Of a stretch of 64,000 nt of DNA, positions 20,105-30,600 are shown one piece after another. Below the pieces are notes generated by a model. It did no database searches. It had not been told where the DNA came from and saw only the letters and a list, made by a program, of their open reading frames with translations. The DNA is from Rhabditoides inermis. Taxonomy: Eukaryota; Nematoda; Chromadorea; Rhabditida; Rhabditidae. The DNA is taken from the NCBI GenBank assembly GCA_963966185.1, contig CAWZYM010000018.1:1-64000 (forward strand). Direction: 5' to 3'. The stretch's first letter is position 1; the number at the start of each line of letters is the position of its first letter. A program made the position numbers and the translations under genes.

Positions 20105-22459
20105 ATGTTGTTACCGTTGTTGCTGCCGGCACTGGTTGCCGCATCGTTCTCCGTCGATGATTCGCAGCACTTCGCCATCCGATACACATCCGATCCGTTC
20201 CCGTCTCATCTCGTTGTCGACGAAAAGGACACCGTCCGAATCGCCTCCGTCGACGCCGAGAACTACGTCTGTCACATCGCCCGACCCGTCGATGAACAGG
20301 TGTGTATTGATTGAGTGAGCTTCTCGCCTCATTGATTGCAATGTCCTGGTTGCAGTCGTCGTCTCGAGTAACGGGTTATACTGGCCCGTCCCCGATCGAG
20401 CTACTCGCCCCACTTACCACCGACAAGGTGTGCAGCATCCGCATGGAACCCTACTGGTCATACGAGCTCTGCCACGGACGGTCAGTGTTTTTTAACCTAT
20501 GATGTGTGAATATTGATTATCTTTATGACAAACGTTTCGATTGTACGTTACATGTGAAATGTACTGAGCTACTGTGTTGTTGCAGGTACTTGCTGCAGTT
20601 TCACGAAGAGAAAGACCTGGCGCGCGGATCACAGCGGGCAGAGTACTACCTCGGCAACTACCACGTCGACTATGTCACTGTGGTCAGTCCGATCTTCACT
20701 TGCTACTGTTGTAAACAACATTTATCTACCAATCAGTTTTTCCTCACGCACTACGCTAACGGACAATTGAGGCATGAGAAGTTTAGGATTTGAATCCCCA
20801 TACTTTCTAGGCGAACAAGCTCGACCAGATCGACCCTCCGCGTCGAATGGTCGACGATCTCGAACTGCCCTACTTCCCCATCCAGTACACACAGGTATGC
20901 ATTCATTGATGTTATCGATTAGTATTGATTGATCAGGGAACGACATGCGACATCACCGGCAAGCCGCGCACCACCACTGTCATCTACGTCTGTGTGCAGG
21001 TGAGAATCAACTGAAGACCGAAACATTTTCGCTTGATGTCGAAGAAAAACGATAGATGTTCTTTTCAAAAAGAGTATGTACCGTTTAGTAGGATTCTGAA
21101 TCGTCGTCTTTTCAGCACGCTCGCAACCAGATCCACTCCATCTCCGAGACATCCTCCTGCAACTACGAGGTGTGCACAGAGCTCAGTAATCGATATTCGA
21201 TTCTCCTTGCAGGTGGTTGTGTTGACGAACTCGCTGTGCTCCCATCCCGCATTCAAGCCCAGCACCAAACAGACCAGCGAGATTGTCTGCTACGACCAGG
21301 CGACGAGAGAGGTGCGTCTGCTCGCTCATTTTTTCATGCATCTCTATTCACCTTCATAACATTTACATGTGGTGCTCCCGTATTTCACGTTTCACTTCAT
21401 CATACAATATGCCTTTACAGGAACCATCTCCGCTCCGCGAGCAACAAGCCAAAAAGGAGAAGGAGGATGAGTTCAAGCGGCAGTACACCATCGGAAACAT
21501 GCCCGAGAAGTTCAGCCAGATCGACATGAAGGTGTCTGAGATGCTAGAGAACGGATTCAAGGTGGGAAACACCTATCGAGAGTCGATTATCGATTGATTC
21601 AGGAGCTGGAGAACAAGATGCGCGCGGCACAGGGCGGCAACACCATGTCGGTCGAAGAGACGATACGCGAGAAGTGAGTTGTTCTCTTCTCTTGGTCCCC
21701 TTTTTCTTCCTCTCCCTCTCTCCCTCTCTCCCTCTCTCCCTCTCCCCCCTCTCTCTCCCCCTCTCTCTCCCCCCTCTCTCTCCCCCTCTCTCTCCCCTCT
21801 ATCTCTTTTCCTCCCTCCCTCCCTCGCCACATTGACCCCCTCCTAGGAAGCAGCGCACCAACCAGGAGATTGCCGACTCGAAGAAGGAGCGCGCCCAGCT
21901 CGCCATGATGCAGGAGACGGTACGGTAGCGTAAGAGATTACTGTATTACCGTACTCTCCAGGTGCGCGCCATCTTCTCGGGGGAGGAGTGCATCCACGGC
22001 GGCGCGGGCTGGTGGAAGTACGAGTACTGCTACGGATCCAAGGTATCGTGGAAGAGGGCTGAGCGGATGGGCCAGAAACCTATGCAACTCGTTTCAGGTG
22101 ACTCAGTACCACCAGGACGGCACGAATCGGCTGTCGGTAAAGCTCGGCGAGTGGAATGCGGACATTCAAAGGGCGTGGATCAAGGAGAACCCACACAAAA
22201 AACCGCACAAGGTATTGGCTACTAGAAATCTCCCACGTCACTCTACCCGTTTCAGTTCGAAGGCAAGGTGACGCAGATCTCGCACATTTTCACCTACGGC
22301 GACTTTTGCGAGGAGGCGAACGGACACAGGTGAGAGTGGAGGAGGGGAAGAGACTGGGGACCACCCACGTTGCAGGAGCGTTGAGGTGCGAATGCGATGC
22401 AAGCTCGTCGACGGAAGCAAGCTCGCAGTCGCCATGACCATGATGGTGAGTGTCCTTCC

Positions 22460-22522
<63 letters not shown>

Positions 22523-22658
22523 ACTCCCTTTCCAGGAGCCGTCGACCTGCTCTTACATTCTCACCGTCGAGTCGGACCGATTCTGTGCCCCGATGCAGTT
22601 CGCCGATGGCGATGGAATCATCCAGATCACACAGGAACAGTTGAGGAAGCTCTTCTAG
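20105..22658 (+). CDS. ERLEC1: Erlectin, ER lectin with two MRH domains
   Basis: Lumenal ER lectin that recognises trimmed N-glycans on misfolded glycoproteins and hands them to the HRD1 ubiquitin ligase (ERAD). A signal peptide MLLPLLLPALVAASFS is followed by a first MRH domain (CSIRMEPYWSYELCHGRYLL, LGNYHVDY, CDITGKPRTTTVIYVC, CNYEVVVLTNSLC) and a charged linker (EEDEFKRQYTIGNMPEKF). The second MRH domain has GWWKYEYCYGSKVTQYHQDG, LGEWN, FTYGDFCEE, VEVRMRCK and CSYILTVESDRFC. The WWKYEYCYG...QYH pattern holds the mannose-6-phosphate-receptor-type ligand residues. About 14 short exons join in frame, several through introns under 60 bp. The intron at 22446-22535 is nearly all CT. The ATG follows CGATTGCAGGGTG, a likely trans-splice acceptor. 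OS-9 has only one MRH domain, so erlectin is the better call. Confidence 0.9.
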
Positions 22659-22942
22659 ACACTCTTCTCCGAGCCTCGCCTTGCCTTCTCTCTCACTCCA
22701 TGTGATTCAAAGACTACTCTCTGTGAGCACTCACCATAAGTTATATTTATTTTTGTCTATAGCTTTTTCGCGAATTATATTTTGCAAATTGTATAGGAAT
22801 CTTTTATACGGGATGCCAGATAAACTGTGGTTTGAACAAAAGTGTATTCGTAGGCAAAACAATCAACAATAACAATTCACTAATGCATAGTCTACTCTAT
22901 ACATGATCTATGAGACTAATGATACGTTCTTCTTCTCTTTTT

Positions 22943-24241
22943 CTAATACCAGTAGGTGGGGGCGGGCTTCCTGTCGTCCTGGATGCCCATCTCCTGCTGA
23001 ATCTCCTGCTCGAACGACATCAGCTTGGGCACATATGTCCTCTCCAGAACCACCGACGACGGGGTGTCCTTGCCCTCCACCTCTGCAATCAATCAATCAC
23101 TAAAGATAGCATAGAAAGAACAAAGGAGACATACGCGAAAGACACATCTACAGTAAGAATAATCAACTTGCTGAATTACATAGCTATAATGAATGAAGGA
23201 GGAGCAAAGAGCAGTCGCTGCCTGCACTCACCGATATACTTGTCTGCCTGGAGGTACTCGTAGGTGACGGATGCCTGGCTGGGGATGGGGATCTCGAATC
23301 CACTGCGGGCAGACACGCGCACATAGTCGTCGCCCACCAGATCCCATCTAGACACATCATCATCCAATACACACTCTCCAAGCACACTCACTTGGCGTCG
23401 CAGGGGTCGTTGTCGTTGGGGTCGACGAGCATGACGTGCTGCTTGTCGACGCGCAGAGGCTGCTCCTTCCACCGCACGCTGCGCTCTGCAACACAATCCA
23501 CAGTTGCAAGTCCACTCCCGTCGACTGACCGATGCCCATCTTCTCTCCTCCCTCCATCTCCTCCTCCAGCTTGCAGTGCAGGCCCTCCACCAGCACCTCG
23601 TTCGTCTCCCGCGACACTTGCATCACAGTGCCCTGCCGACCCTTGTCCTTCCCCACCAGAACCTGCAACACACGACATCGTCATCGACCGTTCTCTCACC
23701 GATCGCACCTAATCCGAGGACCCAATTCCACTCATTAGTGAAACCGATAGACAGACTTATATTATCATTATCAATAACAGAGACATACGGACCTGTACTA
23801 GGTCTCCCGGGAAGAACGTCCACTGCTCGTCGGGTATGCGCTGCACACTCGACCGCGCCAGCTCATAGTGCTTCTTGTACAGGCTGCGACACATTTTGAT
23901 GAAATACTATGTAAAACTAATAGCACATACTTCTTCTGGAAGTACTTGTCGGCCTTCTCCATGTGGTGGGTGATCTGCTTGTCCTGCCACGGCCTCAGAT
24001 GAGACGGCTCGTAGTCCTCGGGGTGCAGCGTCCACTGGGTGATCGCCGGAGCGCCGAACCTAATACAAAATGTAATCATGAACATAATGATGAACACACA
24101 AAAAGTGTCTCACCGTCCGTCGAAGGTCTTCTTGGGCACGGTACGCTTGACTCTGTCAATGTACTCCTTGGGCATGTGGCGGGCATAGTCCAGCTCCGCA
24201 AACGGCTTGCGCGGAAGCCGCGATAACCGCGACAGAAACAT
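22943..24241 (-). CDS. MRPL24: Mitochondrial large-subunit ribosomal protein L24
   Basis: Component of the 39S mitoribosomal subunit (uL24m). The start MFLSRLSRLPRKPF looks like a mitochondrial presequence. The KOW motif lies in VLVGKDKGRQGTVMQVSRE, followed by VLVEGLHCKLEEE. Downstream are HVMLVDPNDNDPCDAKWDLV and the C-terminus QQEMGIQDDRKPAPTYWY. Seven exons join through small GT-AG introns. The ATG is directly preceded by TTGTATAG. The upstream gene on the same strand (SLC39A11) has its poly(A) signal about 110 bp away, so the pair looks like an operon whose second cistron is trans-spliced. It converges tail to tail with ERLEC1. Confidence 0.92.
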
Positions 24242-24582
24242 CTATACAACAATTCAACTCAATTACCAATCAATCAAACAATCGGAAATATCTCAAAGTG
24301 CATTCGCAACTTATATTCAAGCAGTTCCAGAACACACAAAAATAAAACACTTTTATTAATCGTTTTCATAACTGCAACTTTTCATTTCACGCAAATCACA
24401 TAACAACTTGAATAAATAGTAAATATATAATACATTTCGAATTGAACAAATCTGCGCATTCACAAAGTAACAAAATACACGAATTCGACACATCAAATCA
24501 AAACACCAGCCCAACACAGTATCACAGATACAACTAGAGGCATTATGCGTATTCAAATTCCCACCGCAGCGCTACCGTGTCA
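24242..24582 (-). other. Probable operon intercistronic region
   Basis: On the minus strand this holds the SLC39A11 3' UTR with AATAAA at 24357-24352, then about 110 bp to the trans-splice-like acceptor at the MRPL24 ATG. That spacing matches nematode operons. Confidence 0.5.
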
Positions 24583-26247
24583 TTATCCCAGCCCCACATC
24601 CATGCACATCATGACGATGAATCCAATGATGCATCCCACCGACGCGAGCTTTCCGTTGCCGTGTCGCTGCGCCTCGGGAATGATGTCGTCGACGACGACA
24701 TAGATCATGGCTCCGGCCGCGAACGCGAGTGCGTAGGGCAGGATGGGCTCCATCATCATCACCAACGCGGCCCCGCCGAGGGCGGCGATCGGCTCGACCA
24801 TGCCGCTCAGCTGACCGTACCAGAACGCCCTCCACCGGCTCTGTCCGAAGGCAGCGAGAGGCATGGCCACGGCCAGACCCTCGGGGAAGTTCTGCAGGCC
24901 GATGCCGATGGCTAGGTGGCGCGCCTTCTCGAAGCCGTTCGTCACCTTGGACGCCGAGCCGAAGCCCACGCCGACGGCCAGCCCCTCGGGGATGTTGTGC
25001 ACTGTGACGGCGACGATGAGCAGCACGATGCGCCGCCAGCTGCTGCGGCGCTCCTCCTCCGACTCCGCGCTTCCCGCACCCACTGCACCTCCATTCTCCC
25101 CGCGCTCTTTGCCCGCTGCCGCCCTGCAGTTGGCGCGTCGGGTTACTGTACTCTCGCTCTCGTTCCGGCTACCGTACCCCGGCACGAGGCTCATCTCCGT
25201 GTCGGCGTCGGCCGACGGGCGCGACGGCGACGAGGTGGAGGCGTGCGAGTGGTGCTTTACAGTGGAGCCCTCGGCCAGCACGCAGCTGCAACCAGCAACC
25301 AGTCAGCACAAAGACGAGACAATCGAGACAGTGAGGGCAACAAGCTACGCCTAAACTCTCATCAGCGCACACACACCACTTCAAACCATGCACTAGTAGG
25401 ATAAGGTACGGTATCTAAAAGACATGCTAAATCTATACACCGGGAAACCTCATGCAAGAAAATCCACACTTCGACTACGTATGCCTGAAAATCTGAAACG
25501 CGTCTCGAACCTAGTCTAACAAAACACAGACAGAGAACCGAGAGAGCCACCCAGCGACACGATCACTCAAGGCTACAGCAACCCAGGCGAGCAGCTACCG
25601 TACCTGGGGAGCATGCCGTCAGCGTAGTGCACAAACGCCGCGCCCAGACCGAAGCCCACTGCGACAGGCAGGAACGCCAGGCCACCTACAATACAAATAT
25701 CAGTTAGCATACACGCAAACGCTGTTAAAGCAGCGGTCAGTCTCTTCAAACTACTTCAAATTGCCTTTAAATTACTCTCAATATGCCTTGCGATATGTCT
25801 TCGATTTACTTCGGATATGTTTTCGAAGAGACTGACCGCGCCTTAAATGACACAGCAGAGGGCCTCTCACTCACCCATGCTCTCTTCGGCGTGCTCGATG
25901 GCGGGCGCGAGAAGAGACCAGAACGACGCCGCAGTCATCACACCCGCTGCGAAGCCGAGCGAGGTGTCTGAAACGGACATGAACATGTGACCACTATGAC
26001 CTGACTGACCGAGAAGCTTCTTGCTCTGGCTGCGGGTGACGAACACGACGGCGGCACCGAGGGCCGTCACTCCCCATGTGAACAGCGCCGCCAAAAGCGC
26101 CTGCAAGTACGTCACCAACATAATGCAAGATCGAAATACACATTGTTTGTGCATAAATTGCAATGTAATTATGAAGAAGCTTCGTGACAATAATGTAATT
26201 ACGCATAATGCACTCACCTGCCAAATTGGATCGATATCCCGTATCAT
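24583..26247 (-). CDS. SLC39A11: ZIP zinc transporter, ZIP11 type
   Basis: Multi-pass transporter that moves zinc toward the cytosol; ZIP11 belongs to the GufA-like branch. The start [10 protein letters not shown] is followed by TM1 ([20 protein letters not shown]), TM2 ([20 protein letters not shown]) with EHAEESMG, and TM3 ([19 protein letters not shown]). A low-complexity Ser/Glu loop (about 25090-25260) precedes the paired metal-site helices [15 protein letters not shown] and [15 protein letters not shown]. The C-terminal TMs end [15 protein letters not shown]. The large last exon (24583-25286) carries TM4-TM8. The intron at about 25849-25687 contains a MITE-like palindrome (25725-25847). 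The final TMs and both PEG motifs are intact. Confidence 0.92.
25725..25847. mobile_element. MITE-like palindrome, GGTCAGTCTCTTC family
   Basis: Inverted ends: the left begins TTAAAGCAGCGGTCAGTCTC and the right, read in reverse complement, begins TTTAAGGCGCGGTCAGTCTC. It has no coding capacity. The same termini bound the palindrome at 47864-48117. Confidence 0.65.
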
Positions 26248-27145
26248 AGTGTAGATTCAGCTACGCGAAGCTAGAAATGTGGCCCGTCTGAAATGTCAGA
26301 ATGTCACAATGATAACATGAGCTGAATTACACCGGAACATGGGTCACGGTGGACAAAAAATCGCATTCGAATATCGATCATAGTGTTGATTTTTCTGCAT
26401 TCCAAATTCTCGAACATTTGCATGTAATATTGCATAAAAAGAATACATAGTTTCCCTGACCTGGTATATTATGATTGCGGCGAGCGCCTACTCAGCTGCT
26501 ACAATACGACAGCGCACAAGCGACGACTCCCACTTGAACGATTAGGGAAACCTGCAAGCAATAACACCGTCAAACAAAATTCAAAATACTAGACAAGATA
26601 TATATGATACAACGTGGCGTCACACATCTGGAAACGGAATTGAAAGAAGGACGATAGTGAGAGAGTGAGAGACACCACACATGCGCAAGACACGCAGCGC
26701 GTGTAAACATAGTGAGAGAGAGGAGAACGACAAGCACTCACTGCATAAAAGCTTTTTTTTTAATTTTTCGCTGAAATTTACTGTCACGATTATAAACTTC
26801 ATGAATCATATATAAGACACGAATAAAACGTGTATTAAGGACGCCAATATGAGACAAACTCCAAGCTAAACAACACAAAATCAGTATTTATTCACATATT
26901 CGTAAGTAACGTTTCATAAACTCTGCAACAATTCGTCATAACGAAAACAGAAACAATAGAATAAAACAATTGATCGCACTCGACACCTAAACACAGTCAT
27001 CGTGCCTACTCGGCAACACGATAAATATCTCTGGTCGACCATGGAAACGGGAACAGACAAAAAGAGTGTTCAGCAGTGCAGTGGGTACGCAGCTGTGAAT
27101 ACACGCAACAGCAAGGACACGTGTCAAAGCAAGCACTCGTCTTGC
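26248..27145. other. Intergenic DNA between SLC39A11 and SNAPC3
   Basis: About 0.9 kb between SLC39A11's start and the SNAPC3 3' end, both on the minus strand. It should hold the SLC39A11 promoter and SNAPC3's 3' UTR. No open frame with splice or domain support. Confidence 0.5.
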
Positions 27146-27582
27146 CTACTCGACGGCGAGCCGGCCGCGCTTGCCCCTGCTGCCGCGTCCCCTGCCGCCG
27201 CCTCTGCTCCTGCTACTTCCCCGCATCTTGCCGCCCCTGCTGCCCGGTCCCCTCCTCGGCGGATAGCCAGCGTAGCCATTGCCACCCGGCCCATCACTCT
27301 CCACACCAATACGCTCCCTCTCAGCCACCTCCTGAGACAGCTTCGAGAGGAAGCACGAACCACTGTCCTCCAGAGACTGAAACAACACTTCATCCCCATC
27401 CCTCTCTTTCTGATCTCACCTTTCTGTCGCAGTAAGGCACGGCCTTGAAATCGGCCTTCTTATTGCCTTCTCCGTCGAAGGAGAATGACGTGTAGCAAGA
27501 GTGACACAGGAAGAGATTGGGAACGATCGCCTCCGGGTGATCCAGCACCATCCACCTACAAGAAATCTGGTAGGGGAGAGAG

Positions 27583-27631
<49 letters not shown>

Positions 27632-30600
27632 TGGTAAGAAGAGAAAGAGAGAGGGCGTATTCCATCCTCACTCTGCCGTCATGTTCTTGCAGCCGCTGCA
27701 CACAAAGCGCCGGAAGCACCTCTCCACCAGTTTCACCTGAAACAAACAAGTGATAGCAAGTCAATCTGAATAGAATGCACCCACCGGCGGGTTGCAGTCG
27801 GTCGCGTTGTTCTCATCGCGCAGGCGCAGATCCGTGAACGCGATCAGATGCTCACACGAACCCTGATCGATTCAATCGATACATCGCACACAAACCCTCA
27901 CCTGGTGCACATAGAGATAGGGCTGTCCGAGGCGGCACGTGAGGTCGATGATCCTATAGTACTACATTACTATCTAGTAACAGGTAGCGGCTTGCTCTGT
28001 CCTCACTTGGCACTGTTCATGTCACGGATGTGGAAGGGGCCGATGTCGGGCCGCTTCCGAGCCCACGCAATGATCTCGCTGCAAACATATAAACAAGTCA
28101 CCTAAAAATCTCATGAGATGATTTGGATTCTCGAATCGAATACCTGGTGATATCCTGTGCGTTGGCGGGCAGCATGTCCACATAGAACGTGTCGTTGATG
28201 AAGAAGAACGACGAGGGGTACTTGTTCTGAAATGGACCACATCAACTATCTTTGTTTTTTTCATCCTACGGTACGGACACACACGCTTTCAAGTGAATCA
28301 TTTGTGCGTTCAGCAAAATGCGCACAGTGGATGCTCTCTATGTTCCAACTTTCAATCTAACCCACCGCACTCATATCGATCAGCTCCGGCTTCTGCTCAC
28401 TCAAATCCACGTCGAACGTGTAGTCTTGTGGACACGAGAACGACTGAGATAGCAATTAAATTTAGTCATAAACACAAATTGCACTCACAGTCTTGATGTC
28501 CTTGAGAGTGCACTCGCCTCCGACCATGAGACGGTCCGTCACTTTCAGCTGAACACGTCAATTTCCTCTCCCTCCCCCTCCCCCGTGCAACCTGCGTACC
28601 AGTCTGCCAAGGCGCATCTCCTGGTAGGTGAGCTGTCGCGTGTAACCCAGGAATATGGACACGGATGCGATCAGAGCGTCTCCGAAACCAGCCACATCCT
28701 CAACCACACCACATTCGATTCATTATGACTCCGTCCCTCTAACGAGGTTGGGCCTTATTGTCATCACTTATCCCTATTCAACCAAACATCAACATGCTAC
28801 AAAACGCGCACTCATTCTGCAAACGGTAGCTTTTTGAGAGGAAAAATGTATCTTGAACCTTCCGCACAGCTTAATTAAGGTGTTTTCCCACGCGAAATAT
28901 ACTAATGAGTTTTGGTACTATGCTCAGCCTCGACCGGAACTGTCTCTAAACACCCCGCTACAAACATACATCATCATGGAAAAGTAGTGAGTGTGGAAGG
29001 GAAAATGCGAGAACTATTATGATCATTTTGCAACGCACCAGCAACCTGCAAGGGTCACCTAACCACTACGTGTTTCGAGTTCCGACTACATCATTCCACG
29101 AAAACGTGGAAACCACTACTGTCAACAACGTAGTTATAGAATGTCTACAAGAAAATGTCCACACTGGCTATGATTCATAACTTGATTGACAGACATCAAC
29201 TTGATCTTATTAGTCAGGACTAGAGTTTCGTTCGATTTCCGAAACGGTCATTTCCGAAAAATGACGATTTCGAAATTTCCGTTTCGGAAATAACCGAACA
29301 CTTTTCGGAATTTCCGAACCGAACGACCGTCTGTTCGGTGCGCGCCGAAACGGCAATGACCGAACTCGGGTCGCGCCATTTCGGAAATTCCGAAAAACAC
29401 ATTTGAATAATTTTGATGAGGCGATGTTGGACCGAAAATTCGCCCATTCTTCTTCTTTTGCTTCTTTCGATGCGCATCATGGCGCGCATGTTGCGCATCG
29501 GCCCTAACGCATTGCATGAGCGAATCGAGCTGAATGTGACTCGCCCTCCCGTTTTCTCTTTGATTATCGATTCTCTTGATTTCGACAGCGGAGACGGAGA
29601 TTACGGTAAGGGATACGGTATCTTATTTTGACTTTCTGGTTAAACAGAACACTTCGATGACGTTGCCCACCGTATTCTCTATGCGAACCGTTTGGTACTG
29701 CAAATCGAGAACGAATACATGAACCAGTTGGGAACTACTGTCGACTTCTGCAACGAACGTATGAGTAGGCATTGTCACCTCCCCTACGAGAACGAGGACC
29801 AGAGGGACATTCGCATTGCTACGTTCCGAACCCTGGTGTGTCATACTTTTTTAGTAGAATACTAACATCTGATTAAGAAGAATGAGCTCGAACGCATATT
29901 CTCGGACAGCGATGGGCAGGTCATGACGGAGGAAGAACTGGATGACATCGATAATGATTATGGAGAGTTCGCTGACATGGAGTTTGCCGAAACCCGTGGA
30001 TTCGAATACAGTGTGGCAGTCAGCTCGCAGGAGTACCGCACACGTGCTCTCCCCTATCTTCCCGTCATTGAGGTGGCTATCGATTGTCTTGAGGATATGT
30101 TGAACGGAGAATGCATCTGTGTCCGGATCCCTTCCATTCCTCTTGCGTTCGGCGGATAACATAAATATGCATTTATACATCTGTGTAAAATAAAATATGT
30201 TTATCAAAGTTGTAGTGTAAGTTCTAAGAGCAAAGTGTAATAATAATTGTGTAACTGCTTGTAAGATAATCGTAAGATACTGTTTTAACGTTTCGACGCA
30301 AATATTGTGTCTTCTATTCTTTTGGAACTGAGTCGACTTCTGCGAGGATCTGCCAACAGGAATGAAACATTTGAAAACAATCTAAACGATATAAATAAAC
30401 ATAGTAAAGTTTAATCAATACCTTTCCGCTGAAGCAGAACTAGGTGTAACACTGAAGACAATTCGCACAATGGCTGATAGCTTTGGATAACGCTTGTAAA
30501 CAAAAAACCCAAAAGATGGTGAAACCCAAGGTGAAACCCAAAAGAAAGAAAACAAACACCAACCATGGCGGACCGACCGCGCAGCTGATGCGAGGATAAA

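Noticed and set aside
29470..30159. Passenger gene as the hAT transposase itself
   Set aside because: It runs opposite to the remnant that has the hAT dimerisation signature and shows none of the transposase motifs.
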